DNA of 64,000 nucleotides from Lepidonotus clava (taxonomy: Eukaryota > Annelida > Polychaeta > Phyllodocida > Polynoidae), in the NCBI GenBank assembly GCA_936440205.1, contig OW387133.1, positions 49,874,374 to 49,938,373 of the forward strand. The letters run 5' to 3'. The notes below the pieces were generated by a model. The model was given only the letters and a program-made list of their open reading frames with translations. It searched no databases and had not been told where the DNA came from. How positions within the stretch are numbered: the stretch's first letter is position 1; each line of letters starts with the position of its first letter. Positions 24,551 through 39,500 of the stretch are shown here, one piece after another. The position numbers were made by a program, and so were the translations under genes.

Positions 24551-27500
24551 TTAACTTTTTAAAATGTCGGTCACTGTGGTGATTTTCAGTGAATCATGTA
24601 ATGTTTTTGCGGTGATCTTGTCCATTGAATAGAAAATTAACGTCTGCCACATACCGGCTTCACCAAAGACTGTAAATCCATTTTTAGAGAAATAACCTGT
24701 TATATTCTGTGCTTCTACCCAAACAAACGCCGCACTGTAGTCACATGAGAACTCAATGTCAAATATGTTCTTTTCATTCTTCTTCCTCACGGAACCCTGG
24801 AAATATGATAGGTATGAAATACTATTATCGATGTTCATAATTCTAAAAACGAAAAGACAACAATGAAAGCAACTAATTTAGGAGGGTGAACCAGGTTTGT
24901 TGCTTCAATGTTGTTTTTTTTACATGATTGTATCTGACTTATAGAATGAAATTAATCAACTGATTTAGAAGTTTGTCAGCTGTACAGAGATTCTCTCAGA
25001 GAGTCCACAACCTAAATCATTTAGTGGCCCCACAACAGAACTACATTGATTCATTCTAGTTAATTTGATCGAATATGGAGATAAAACTGGAACGTTTGAT
25101 AGATTTTACTTTCTATGTGAATTAGGTATCAGGCACGGTGTAACACAATAATTATGGTTTAAACACAAGGTTTTCAATAAATCCTACTGTTTGAGGCTTC
25201 TCAATATAGAATGAACTTACCAGTTGTATGTTTGGAGATACAATTCCCTTCGCATTTCTAAATGGCGCAAGGTAAAGGATGGCATCTGGAACTGATTGAT
25301 TCTCTAGTTTCCACGTAGTAAAAGTAAGGAAACCCAGTTCCAACACGGGGATAATCTGTTTCCAATAGTCATCCCGTATATTCATATCAAATACCTTTGT
25401 CATACTTTGTGCTTTCTGCAATGATAAAATGGCATATTATTGTGTGCTATTATCTTCTGAGCTATTGTATGACAATCACAACTATAACAATGTATTACCA
25501 GCCATAATTATTGGGGCCGTCGCGTGAAAGCTACTATTGATATTATATATAAAAATGCTAAGTCTTAACTTAGGCCTATGTCTTGCATTTGAGGTTCATC
25601 AACAGTGTTTTAGACACGAATATGAAAATCTAAACAAAAGGTGTAACTGCATCGTAATTGTATATTATGTTTTGGCCCAATTTCACACACATAGTTGCAG
25701 AATCTTTTTACATTCCTTTACAAAGGACTACGCATAACTAGGTATGACTGACATCATTTATAGTCACCTTTCGAACCAAACTCTGTCAATGCATTATCAA
25801 CGGTCAAAATAAATTAAAACTGATGTTCATCAAGGGCGGATACAGGATTTTCGAGAGGGGGGGGGGGGGGGTCAGCATAAAGGTTAAGTACTAAAATGGC
25901 ATGCATTCGCGCATACGTGTGGGACATTTCCCCCTCTTTTTGTAGTTTAGGGGTCCAGCAAAGTGGGGGTCAGGACCCCAAGGACCCCCCCCCCCCCACC
26001 TGGATCCGCCCCTGTTCATACTCATGACATGGAAATACTCACAATAACTAAATTTCTGTCGTATTGAACGAGGCGAGATGTCCAATGTGCATGACTCTGG
26101 TTCCACAGATATGTGGACATATCTATTTGGTAGCCATAAAAGTCAACCGCTTTGTCGTTGATAATGTATCCTGTAATGACATCACCGTTCCTGTCCAGGG
26201 AGAGTAGGACGTCTGACAAGGAATTGGCAGCATGGTAGTGAGCCATCTTCCATGAGCCATCCGCTTCTAAGGTGGTAAACATGGGTTATTTCAGTTTGTA
26301 TTCCACTAGCCGATTTGACTGCCGCTTTCATAAATCGCCAGCGGAAATAGGGGTTGATTGTAGACATGTTATATGTAACTAGGTCTTTTGTCATGCTATA
26401 GGAAGAAACAATTTACGAAAATTCCCGCAGTCATTAACGCCTATAGGAATACATATACAAACTTTATACCCATAGGTTTATCAGCATACACAATAGTATA
26501 CAGGCACTGGCAAAGCTGTAACACAACTAAGCCCTTAATTGATTATTTATGTTCAATGTCATTCTTTTTGTCAAAAATCGGCATTTTCTGTCGTAGCTTT
26601 TGCAATGTTGTTCGCTAGATAGCTACCTAACTCATATCAGTTTGTGGCCGGCATATATACGTTTTGTTTGTTCTCGCAGCAATGATACAAACATCGAGCA
26701 CCCTAATTCGACCCCCATCTTATTTAGTTTGAAGTAGTTCTAACCGTAATGAATGTGTTCCAAGTTGTTGGGAATAGAATGCATCACGGGAGAAGAAATA
26801 ATCAGCTATACACTACAAAATGACCATTTTAACGTGAGTACAATGTATTACCAAGTGTAGCCCCCGATGGTGCAGTCCATGCCTCGTTCAGCTGCCAAAA
26901 GATGGCCCCCATGGTCATTGAATCAGATCTGACACGTGCCCGCCGGTAGAACTCGGTTTCGGCCTTATAACACAGAGTCTGGATGACCTGCAAAGTCACA
27001 GAATTACCTTGTTGGAAAGGTCATAACTCAAAAAGTTAATTTCCCAAAGAGCAATAATTATCTTAATGAAATATTGCAGTTACTCTATTTCACAGTTACA
27101 GAATGATGTCATTTTAGTTTATCTTAATGTAACACGCCTAGCTTCCACTAATTCGGTAAGTGGGCCTATAAACTTAAATTATGACAATACTTCAGTCATG
27201 TAAAGGTAATAATGTAACTAGTCTTGTACTGTTAACCTTAAACCTTAAAGATGCATATACCTGCGTCATGTAAAGATAGTGCTGGAATCCTTCTTCTGTT
27301 TCAAACCTAGGTTTCCAGCCGAAGTAACGTTGTATCATTTGATCAGTACCGTTTCCAGCTATTCATGATACGACCGTCGTTTTAAAAGGACATAACAATC
27401 CAGTAAAGACCAACATATTAGAAAAGCGATAAACTACTACAATCATAATTATAGCAACATAAATCCAGGAATTTTCCATTTAGTTCACAACAAGAAGTAC

Positions 27501-30500
27501 AATGAAATTGTTTCGAGCCCAGTGGCAGATTTAGGGAGGGGGCGTGGCCTGTGAGGCTTCTCCATTTTCCTGCATTTATTTGTCAAAGTTTTTCAATGCA
27601 AAATGTGACACACAATCCTTTGATAATTATCATGCATTCAACCCGACGTTTCGAATACAGCTCTAATACAAAATTAACTTTGAATTATAGAAAATGATCC
27701 CCCAAATTTCTAATTACCTCGGTGGTCGTGCTGGCGGTGGTTGAAAAACTCCGACCCATACACCAGGTCTGATGGGGTGGCCACCTTCAGGAGGGAGTGG
27801 TAGGACGGCCATGACTGCCACCCGTACTCTGAGACTAACCTCCCCACGGGTGAAGTCTGCTTATTGGCCACACAGTCCTTCAGAAAGTCCTGAGAATGGA
27901 CTAGAAATAGATATATATAGATACAATAATATTATGTAGAAGTTGAAAAACGTCAGTATGAATATTTGTTTGACTTTCAATTGCATCACACTGGTCGAAA
28001 ATCGTTGTTGCATAAGCCCTAGGATGAAACCCTATGGAACTATATTATGCTTGTAGCATCTACATGGACTTGCAATAGAGATATTGAAATACGCAGTCAG
28101 ATAAGGAAAAATCCTACGTATATCAAAACTTCATATAATAATATAGATTATATGGATATACGTATAAAGGCCAACATCTTTTCCTCTATTTGATCAAACG
28201 TTGATAAGCAATAAGTATAGTTATTTCTACAATATGGTTAAGTGTGTATTACCAGAATCCACTTACTATCACCATACTTTGGACTATTTGGATCAGGCTC
28301 CAACGACAGACCCCCATCTTCGAGGGACAGTTTGCCGTTCGACGGACTTGACGTCAAAAAGGGAAGAGTTGTAAGAATTTCCACTTCCGATCTGATGACG
28401 TCAATGAAAAGACGCTTATAGTCCTCCTTGTACGTTTGGTCGTTGGGTCCTTTCGTCTCATACCTACCAGTAGAGAACCTTTTTCAGAGAACAAGGGAGC
28501 GGAGTATGTTTGTGGGTGCGGTTTCAAGGAAGTGAGAGACATTCTATAACAAGAATTGTTTGTTGGATTCCCCAATTCTGGGATTCTGCATTCGCTTTGT
28601 TATTCTGAAGCCACAACTGATACATATGGAGAAGTTTTGATACCTACCAGTTTTCTACAATAGCTTGTGCAACCTCATCATTCCCATTCCAAACTATGAA
28701 ACATGGATGATGGCTCAACCTCCGGAGCTACAAAAACAAATTCCATTTAAACCAACATAGTACTTAAAGCATAAAAATATAAATGGAATGGTTGAGATGT
28801 AAATACCAATTTATACAACGATTATTTTTGCATTACTTCCGGAAAATTAGAAAAACCTGAAGATGTGATTACATAACTTAAATAATCAATGAAATTGACA
28901 AACAAACAAAAACATCGATATTCAAAGTGATCGATACTTTCTATTTGCCACACCATCAAAGGTGTTTTGTAATAAAACTAAAATTTTACTATTCAAAACA
29001 CCTTTCACCCCATCTTATGTATAAATTATAATTACAAGTGATAGAAAATATCATAACTTTCAAATACACAATAACATTCTACTCCAATAACTGCCGGTCA
29101 AAATGACACAACAATCAGTGTTAACTGGTAGTTACCTGGAAATTAACTTCTTTTCTTACTAGTTCCAAGAATTCATTGTTGCTTGGATACAAGGCGGAGC
29201 TAAACATGAAGTCCTGCCATATCATGATTCCATACTCATCCGCCAGACTGTAGAAGAGGTCTGATTCATAGATGGCACCACCAGGAACACGTAACACGTT
29301 CATGTTGGCTTCAGCAGCACTTTTGACCAAGCTTCTCAGCCTTTCAGAAATATAGCAAAAACATATAACTGTAAAATCCTACCACTGAAAAGCAACGTTA
29401 ATACGATTCTGCTATATCACATGGTAAACTTAATTCCATCTGATAGATATTCTGTGACGACCCCTTGACGACCTTTGAAACCTGCATTTCCAGAATACTT
29501 GAATCCAGAATATTTGAGCAAAATCTTTCCGAGCAACCTTGCAATTTTAATCAATTGAAGTACCTTCTTTGTACAACAATTTCATCATTCAACTAAACTC
29601 GACTTCATTTCTGCCGTTTAACCTATGCAAGACGAAGAGTTCAATTGAGATACTTCAGGGTAGTCGATAGTGACATTCCACATTCCACTGGAAGAACTCA
29701 TGTGATACTGTTTCCAAAGATCTCGTCAATAGTTTGAATATGTTTACCTCTCCACATCGATTCGGCTCGTCAAAAGATTGGTAGGCACCCAGGTCGATCC
29801 TTTTAAAAAGATCTGTCTGCCATTGATTTTAAAGTAAAACGTGAGACCTAGAAGAAAGATAGATAGAGAAGTGAAGATACTTACAATGTTTTAATTGAAA
29901 CAAAGTACAATAGAACGTTACTTGTATGTGATGTCATCAGGTTTTGATGATGTGTGCAGTCGTCGACTTAAGAAACGGAGGGAGTAGTTTTGTTTTTTTC
30001 TGTGTGGAAAATCTGGGTTAGGACCAAGTTTTAAAACTCAAACTTGCAAAATTAAAAAGAAAATGAAAATAAGGCCTGGTGCTCGTCCTTATGCCAGTAT
30101 GTACCCTTCCCATTCCGCCACAGTATATGAATGTAAGACATTTATGATGTTTTAAAGAAATTCACATGCATTCTCTTGGGTGTTGGGAGGGGAGACAAGA
30201 GGTTCATCTCCTTACCCAAGGTTTATAGGCTAAATCCTATAGTGCTGCAGTAACCTGTGTTACTTGTACCATGCATTGTTGTTGCATTAAAATCTGGTCT
30301 TATAGACGTAATTCAGTAATATAAGATACCACCCACCTGTGTGTAAAGTCTCCTCCACCAGCGTCACCGTTCTGAACCCAGTTTTCACAGTTTTAGAGTA
30401 AGATACCTTGTTTTCGAGAAGTAAACTGACATTCAAATAGTAAAGTGGTTGTGCTCCATGTCCACGAGGCCACCATGTTTGCACCTGGAGGAGAATATGC

Positions 30501-33500
30501 ACATAATAACATGTTATTATGTTCCTTTCAGTAAGAACGCATGCACTATTCAAGTTTTTCCTCTAGTTTAATCAAGTTTCACAGAACCCTTTTGAACTTT
30601 ATGCTAAAACCACTGCTGCATAACCTAAGTATAGCCAAACAGTGAATTTTTAATCACATTCAAAATTACCATTAAAAAGCCCGTTACTTTAATCATTATG
30701 TAATAACTACCTGCAAATCTGGCATGGTGGTCACTATTGAATGTTCCCCAGGAAACAGCTTAGTATCAGCCGTCGTGATGGTCACGGGCATGTTGTCGTC
30801 AACCTCCAGACGGAGGGCAATCTTTAGGGTAACTTCAGAAACGCAGACAACGTAGGTCGTTACAGTCAGGTGCCAGTTCGACGTGTTAGATGCTAGAAAC
30901 GGCAAATACAGCGGATTCATGAGTTAGTTGGCGTTGATTCTATCTATGGTTTCATGTGATTACATGTTCTTCTATTCTAATTCCATTAAGGAAAGAACGT
31001 GATGCTTTCTTTTTTTATTTTTTTAATATTGATGGGACCCAAAAAGGACCCAATAAGTCTACCTTTTGGATATTTCATGTTGATACACTTGCTGGAAAAC
31101 AGTTACTGTTTTCCACTGAGTCTATATATAAAATCTCAGAGTCAGAACAAAGTCCAATGTATAAAAGAGGGATCTAAATCAATTGTATTATTTATCAATT
31201 GTATTGTTTATCATTTTGAATTCAATTTGAAATTCAATGCTTATTCTCTCTCACCTTTAAATAGTTGTGTCATTATATCCAAAATCCGACAGCTCGAGAA
31301 TTCGGCAAGATAAATGTCTCTCCTATAATCAAAGAAATTATGCATTCAAATTTCAAATACCCATTGCAAAACCCTTATTTTAAACTAAGATATAGGCCCT
31401 AAATCAATCAATCACTCAGGCCCGTAACTAGGGGGGTAGGTGGGGGTGGCGGGCTACACCCCCCCCCCCCCCCATAAAGGAATTTTTTCCCCAAAAGTAC
31501 CACCTTTCCTTGCAAAATTTAATGTAAAACCCCCTAAAAATAATAGGAAAATATTGAAAATTTCCACTTTGTACTGCTTGCCACCCCCATAAAGGAAATT
31601 TTTCCAAAAGTTTCACCTTTTCTTGCAAAATGTGACGTAAAACCCCCTAAAAATAATAGGAAAATATTGAAAATTTCCACTTTGTACTGCTTGCCACGCC
31701 CCCTTTTCAAGTTCCAATTATTGAAAATATAGGCAGAAGTTCCACTTGTGGAACCTCGCCACCCCCCACAAAAGACCAGTACGGGCCTGATCACGGGCCA
31801 ACTATGAATACAACACATACTGAGAAGACACCCACAATTGGTTATTAGTTTTCGTAGGCCTTGCTATTCCATAGGCCTATAATGCCAACCTCAGTTCTTC
31901 CTTTATTGTAGCACTAATCTGCATTATCATTTCATATTAATGAATCAGTTTGACCGCCGATTATGGTCAGTATTGCTTACCAGATTCCCTGAGTGACCAC
32001 AGCCGGAGCCCACCTGGAGCCGAAGGACCCCTGCGACCTTCTGATCATGTTGGGGTGGCACTCCGGGCTGTACTCCTCCGGGGGGCAGTCGGGGGGCACG
32101 GGGGGCTCCCTCCGGGCCCACTCCTGGCTGGCGAACTCCACGGGGGAGGAGAAGGTGATGGAGAGATTGTGCTTCTCACCTGGCTGGGGTGTAATAAACA
32201 ATGATATGCTGTATAATTATGTTTTTGTCTCATTCAAATTCATTGTTGCTTGTCAGGTTCAAGTTAATGTACAATGAAGTCTGCTATGATTATGGATATA
32301 GAATGGAATTAAAATGCGGTCTATAGCCAATCTAGCAGAGTTTAAATGAACCCATAATAATGACATTGTTGATTTTTTAAGTGTAAAGGGTTTGCATTTC
32401 TTAAAATGTTACACTTTTTGGAAAGGTAAGTCTTTCTACTTCAAAATTTTCTTTCAACGCTCTGCATAAAGTGCGAAAAGCGAGGCAATGTATTGTAGAA
32501 CAGGGCATGATTCATCTGATATTAATGTAAACTTATGTTATCTTTAATACCTTGACATACGGTTCGATATCATATATGTATCTCAGGAACTGGTTCGACC
32601 CTTGTCCCACGTCGATATCATTAACTGCCACCGAGGCTATGGTGTCTAGGCCTTCACACACCAAATGTAAGCCTCGTGACATATTTCGACGAACTGCAAT
32701 TGAATTATTCGATGTTCAAAGTTTCAGCCAGTTATGTTTATTTCACTGTACATCATAAGGTGTTATTGCAAGGATAAACAGCTTATCGAGGTCCCTTTTA
32801 AGACATAACCATCAAAATCCTGATAGGAAGTAGCCCATCACCGGTAGACTAGTTCAAAGCTACAGTAATTGAAACAGGATATTATATTGGTTATCTATAT
32901 GGCCCTTTTTGAAGACATAGAGTGTCTTTTAGTTACCCAGCCAAACTGGGACGAAACAAAAATGATCTGCCACCATATTTACTTTTTTAGTCAGTCTGTT
33001 ACTTACAGAGACAGCATATAACAACTACATAATTGATGGTGAGGTTGAAACCTCACCAAATCATAATGTTATTATAACATTATTTTTTAATTGGTGAGGT
33101 TAGGACATGACCATAATAGAACGTTATAAGAACATTCTGTTTGGGTTGAAGAATGTAACCAGAACAATGAAATAACATCACATTGCAATGTCACAGTATG
33201 TTGCAGCTATATGATTGGGGGTCATCAAAAGAACATACACGGGAAGAATTTGATCTCATACATTAGACAATCTCGGGCCTGGTTGAATAGCTTTGCTATA
33301 TACCGCCTCAATAAGTGTAAGTTTTCCCCCACCATTAACACCGAAAGTGCACAGTATTATAATCTGACTTATTGCACACGCAGTTTTTATTGTACTATTG
33401 CTACTATTTTACTCCTACTTTCTAAGTTTCCCTACGCCTTCTGGGGTGTCAAGAAGTGTTGATCAGAGTGTGTTAACTATATTGTTCCACCAAAGTCCGT

Positions 33501-36500
33501 GTAGCTCATAATACTTTTAAGACCCTCAACTTTGGCGGCGTCTTAATGTGTCTACACTCCATGTAAGCACCAATTTAATGGGCGCGTCTTTCCGCAGTTC
33601 TCCTGACTCTGGCCATATGCATGTGTGGTGCGACCTGAAAGATTGGTTTCCCCTAAATCTAGTAGAACAAAGGTTGGTTTGTGTGTAATCTCTGCACTTA
33701 TGCAAATGGCGCTTGGTAGCACTCAGCCAAGCGAGTAGCTCATCCATCTATCAACAGCCGAGCAAGGATGACCTCGAGCTCTTGGAATCTTACTCCGACT
33801 AAGGGCAAGCGCAGCCTAAGGCTTAAGCTCCGTGTAAGTTACATTTAAATCACACCACTTCAATAGTTCATTCTCTTTTGCTAAAGATATTTAAAAGATA
33901 ATTTGTAATAGCCTGTTTTTGTTACCGCCTACCCACCGCATCCCGTAGCGTTGGGTGGGTTTTGTAGCGTTTTTCAGTTTCATTTAATTTACAGTTGTCA
34001 CGCACTCACGCACTCTATATATATCCGATCTATATTCAGCCAACCACAAGTCCCAAAGTAGTTGATCGCGAACCAGTGGTCATCTTGGACGATGACGGTC
34101 AAAAGGGGGAAGAAAAGAAAGCCGTGGACTGCAACCAGGAAACAAGTCCCAGCCAGGCAACCACATTCCCCAAAGTTCAGTTCTCTGATCAGGAACCAAT
34201 GGTCATCGAACCAATGGTCATCTCGGATGATAATCGTCCAATTGCCACCCATGTTCAGCCCCCCGCGGGAGCGGGAGCTCAATATGAAAAGAAAGCCGAA
34301 TGCAACCCGGAAACCAGTCCAAGGTGAGTCTGCCTTTACCCTAAATCAGTTAAACTTTGAGCCAAAATCTGTTTACGGCTGTATAACATTCGTTATAAAT
34401 GCAAAAATTAATAAACATTGATTAATTAATTTATTAACGTTTCTTAATGTAAAAATTCTAATCCCTGAATGTGCTCCTCAATTCTTACAATTAAGTAGGC
34501 ACCTCCCCCCCCCCCTTCGTTTTTTTAAAAATCTCTGGATGCTTCTCCTTGTTTTACCCCTTCGCTTCGTCTTTTTTACCTTCAGTTGCAACCTTGGCAA
34601 TCCGTTGACGTCCCCAACCACCAATTGCAAGCGGCCGTATAAGACGTGCAATTTGACGGAGGACGAGGCAGAGAGTACCATTCTTGAGATTGGAGCCTTA
34701 GCAAAGACTTGTCCCCGGGGAGGGCAATTTTTTCGCTACAAATTTTCGGCGTTATTTTTTATTCAAGCAACAATTCAAATCTGTTAATAATTCCTAATCT
34801 TGTAAATCATATCGAACGACCAAACAATTATTATATCATATTCCTTTTATTTTATCGAGCGCATCTAACTCATATTCTGTAATAAAAAAAGTTATTTACC
34901 CAAAACAAATTCGTATATGTTGTTCCGTCACCATAATTTCGTGTCGTATCGTGTACACGTACGCCCTCCAGTTTTAGTGGCTTCGTGCAGAAACCTATTA
35001 TTCTATCTTAATCCTTTTTCTTATTCAAGGGTCTCTTAGTCACCTTCTGTAGTAAAAATGTCATTTAAAAATGTCATTCAAGGGTCCCAATGGTTCAAAA
35101 CGGTGCCATGTGGGCCCTCTTTGCACCATAGGGAATCGGTTGTAAACATTAGCTTTTCTCTAAATATATTCATTTCCTACATATGAAACTCACAACATAT
35201 AGAAAGAAGCATGTCATAACATGCATGGTCATATCAAAATTTCATAAATATGTTTATTTTAGACACAATCGGCTTGGGTTTTTTGCCCTGGTCTATTGTC
35301 GGCACTCAGGGCACCGGGTGCCGGGAGTGACCACTCCAGTGGTGGGGGACTGGGGGCTAATTTGAATCACCCGACGCGTGTCCGGCCCCCGATAACGCGG
35401 CACTTCTGTGGTGTAAGACTCCAGTAGGCTCACGTCACACAGGACGCCGCGCGTGGCGGGTGGTTCCACACTGGGGGGCGGTTCTCATTACAGGCCCGTC
35501 TTCTGACCCCCCTGCCGGGCCTTCTGACCGGCCGGGCCTGGGGGGGGGCCCCCGACATCAGACTGGAGGGGTGTAAACAATCGACATACTTCACTTATCA
35601 ACCCTTTTTTTCATAATTTCAAGGGTATGAGGGTTATCTATATGTTATCCCCAATATTTAGGTAGCTCCGTTTATAAATGCAATACTTGATAAGGAAATG
35701 ATTGAGTCTGACAGCTGGTTCTTCTATAGCCTATAGAGGAACCACATCCTGTTTTTCAAAAATTGCATTTTGGACAAAATTTTTTTGCCAAAGTCAGAGA
35801 TTAGGCTATAAAATGTCACTAAAAAAGTGAAAATGGAGATTAGAAAATTAATATACCTGCTCCAAACGATTGTCATAGGTTTTTATATATATCTTCAATA
35901 CACCATTGCAATATGCTATTTATAGTCAGATTAACCAAAAAAGCTTTTAAAAATACTGTGAAACAATAACATACATGCAAAAAAAAGGCTCTGTGGCAAT
36001 TGGGATGCATAAATTTGTGCATTTTATATGAAGAGCTGCGTATTATCTTACATATTTAAAGTCTACTTTTTCTTATACAGAATTTTCCAAGGAACACGTT
36101 GGTCACTCATAGTCCATTTCCCCCGTTACCAGAAATCCATCGGCGTCAATGCCTTGGAAAAATCCACGTGCACACGACTGGGGGATTTCGAAGTCGTTTT
36201 CTTCAGCTATTAGAGCTACCAAGTTTGAGTAATTGAGAGCAACACATGGTATACAAGTTTTGGCATTTTATTACTTAAGAGACATGGTTATATGCGAGTA
36301 GGAGCGAGCAAAAGTGAGTAGATGCGAGTAAATATGAGTCCTAAGTCTAAGTGTTCACTATGAGGCGGTATTGGCCGTCCTGGCCGTGGTGCCGTCTCTG
36401 TCCCGATTTATGGGGCCAAGGGCCGCCGCGAGGTGGGCTGGGACAGAGGTAAGGCGCTCAGGTGGTACATAGGCTGAGAGGCCAGAGCGCCCCGCCCACG

Positions 36501-39500
36501 ACGTTCCGTGATGGCACAGCTCCTCCAGGGTGCTCCCGGCCTGTGCGGCGACACACGCAGCCCCCCGGCGGAGGGAGTGCATGGTCACACGAGCAGCATG
36601 GGGGCTGCCCACACGTGTTAGGGCCTCCCTCATCACTGCCACTAGTGGGGGAGCTGTGAGGGGGCGTGGTCCCGGCAGTAGGAAGGCCGGGGCTGTTGGT
36701 GGAGCAGGGACCTGGTCGCAGGCGAGCTTCCATGCTGAGACTGGGCAGTATGGGGAGTGAGGTACGGCATAGACGATGAGGGCAGTAGCCTGGGAGCGGG
36801 CTCAATTTGCAATTAAGCCCAATTACCTTCAGTAGATCCCGAGACATTGAAAAGTTAAAATGACACTAAAATTGAGGCTGAAATCTCGGCAGGTGACAGA
36901 ATACAGGGCCCAAACTGTCCAGATCCTTTACCCGGTGCTGTCGTAGTACCTACACACAGCATGTCATGAATACTACATGTACACGTTGGTCACTCTGACT
37001 CATAGTCAATTTCCCCCGTTATCAGATATCCATCGGCGTCAATGCCTTGGAAAAATCCACGTGCACACGCCTGGGGGATTTCGCAGTCCTTTTCTTCAGC
37101 TATTACAGCTGCCGGCGCCTGCCCAGTCCGCAGCGCTTCAACCGTCAGGTTGTCAAAGTGCCGCTTAAGCCTCTCCTTGACGTCGTGATTACCAATGTCC
37201 TGAAGTTTCATAAGGAGAAAGCGCGCCCACTGGGTGTCCCGGTCATCCTCCACCTCCTCTTCTTCGGACTGGAGGGGGTCAGAAAAGGTGTCACATCCCG
37301 AAGAAGTGCGCCGGCTGGTTGACGGGCAAGCCCCCCGGCAGCAATGGTCGTTGGTGGGGGCTAGTTGCCCGAGCATGGCCTCTAGCCGGTCGAAACGGTC
37401 GTGCAGTGATGTGAACTGAGCTGTTGTTGATTCCCTCACTGAGTCAATCGAGGCAGCGTTGATTGCCACTGTGCTCCTCTTCCTCTTCCTCTTAGGGATT
37501 TGAGCAGAGAGGCCGTTATGCGGTTCAGTTTCCCCTTGGTTTGGGGTTGAAGGTGCGTTTGTAGACATGTTGATGAGTCGGGAGCTAGTTCGTGTGTCGT
37601 AGGCGGTGGTCAGTGGCTAACTGATTAGCCCTCATCCCCCAGCCCCCCCTGGGTTAGCTAGGGTCATCCTCCCACAACGGGGCCCGTCCCTCCCGCTCCT
37701 GGGGGGGGGGGGGCACTGACTCTTTGAAGGTTGTCCCCACTGCCAAACTTACCGCTCCTGAATTAGGTCCCCCTAATTTTGGGGACCACAGATCACCGCC
37801 CTCCAAAATACGAGTGTGTCAATACCAGAAAATATACATAAATAACCAAAATTGGTAAAGAAAACTTCTTATAATATTACAATAGCCATTTTTGGGTGAG
37901 ATAAAGTAGTAATTAGGCTAATTACTAAATTACTGCCCCTATATTTTTCTATGGATGCTGGTCAGGGCCCCACTATTTTGCCTCAAAAGTCATTTGCTGA
38001 CCGTCCCCCAATTTTTACGTTCCCCGCCCCCGCTTGGTGGGTCCGTTTTGCAGTGGTTACCTTTTCAAACCCAAGGTACTGCACTTAGAAACGGAGCCAC
38101 CTACACATTGGGTATATCATATAGAAAACCATCATACTAAAGAAATTGAGAAAATATTATGAAAATAGGATAAATTAGTGAAATATTTTGACTGTTTACA
38201 CCCCTCCAGTCTGTTGTCGGGGGTCCCCCCTGGTCTAGCTGGCCACAGGGCCGGCAGGGGGGTCAGTAGCCGGCCCTGTTAATGAGATCAGGGCCAAGGG
38301 CGGATCCCGGAATATGTACAGGTTGGGGGGGGGGGGGGGGTGAAGTTCCCCCTTCCCCTCCCCCCCCCCCCCCCTGTCATCGGCCCTTTATCATCAGTTC
38401 TCGGTGGTACATTTCAATTCATTTACCTCATCAACTCTCTCAACATATGTCATAGTACTAGTGTAAACAATTAATCGTAATAAAAGAAAGTATTCTCGCG
38501 ATTTAGTGCCTTTTATCATTGTTTTCTCATCAATCACTGCATTGATTTGTGCATAATACTGTGAAGTGTTTACCTAGTAATAAGAGTGCTATTTTAAATT
38601 ATCTTTGATTAATTATCGGCTCATGGGTTGTGTAAAGGGCAACCAAGTGGAGTCCTGCAACACTTCCAGCATGATAAGCCTACAAAAATTAACCTCGGTT
38701 GGCTAAAGAGAGGTAATCGAGTGTAATTGATTGTTAAAGGAATTGTCTTATCATCAAGGAATTCAAGTGAAACACTAACTTTATGGAAAAGGTGTTTATA
38801 AAAGTTCAATTTCAAGTACAAAGATTCAGAATATTATGCTTACATCCTGACATATTAAATCATATTATTAAACGATAAGAGTCTTTAGGCATTACTGTAG
38901 ACTAAATGTTTCAAGAACAATATACATATTCCATTCCATATATACCTTTCGACTTCATCAACGTTGCCATTTGCAGTAAATAGTGCCATCTTGTGTTAAC
39001 TTTGCCGATAGCGTTAACCTTAATTACGTGACCCAAATTAGCGTTATCTTTCAAGTACTTGAAGTCTGAGCCATCTAGTGAGTAAATGAAATGCCAGCTA
39101 GCGTATACTTAACAGAATCACCGCCTGTTGATAACTTGAAATTTCTTCACAATTATTGATTAGCCATGAATTTTGACTCATTCTATAAGACAAAGCACCT
39201 GCCGGGCTGAACGATATTGTATTCAATATATTAGAATTCAGGGTTCATTTTCCTGACTTGTCTATGGCGATGGCGAATATTATTCAAGTCCTATATGCTA
39301 TTACTTCATCGAGCCCAAAGCAGATGGGGGGTTCCTACCAAACATTAACGACTTACAATACAACAATACAATACAATAATTTATTCACAGCCCTAATTCA
39401 GGCAAAGGAAAGAGATCGTTTAGCCGATATATAGTTACTTGGAATCCCAGATTAAGAATAGAAAGATCTAGATCTAGAGTCAGCTAGCTACTCGATGATA

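Noticed and set aside
39306-39365. [18 protein letters not shown], similar in shape to a reverse transcriptase motif
   Set aside because: About 20 codons only, no neighbouring motifs; too little to name an element.
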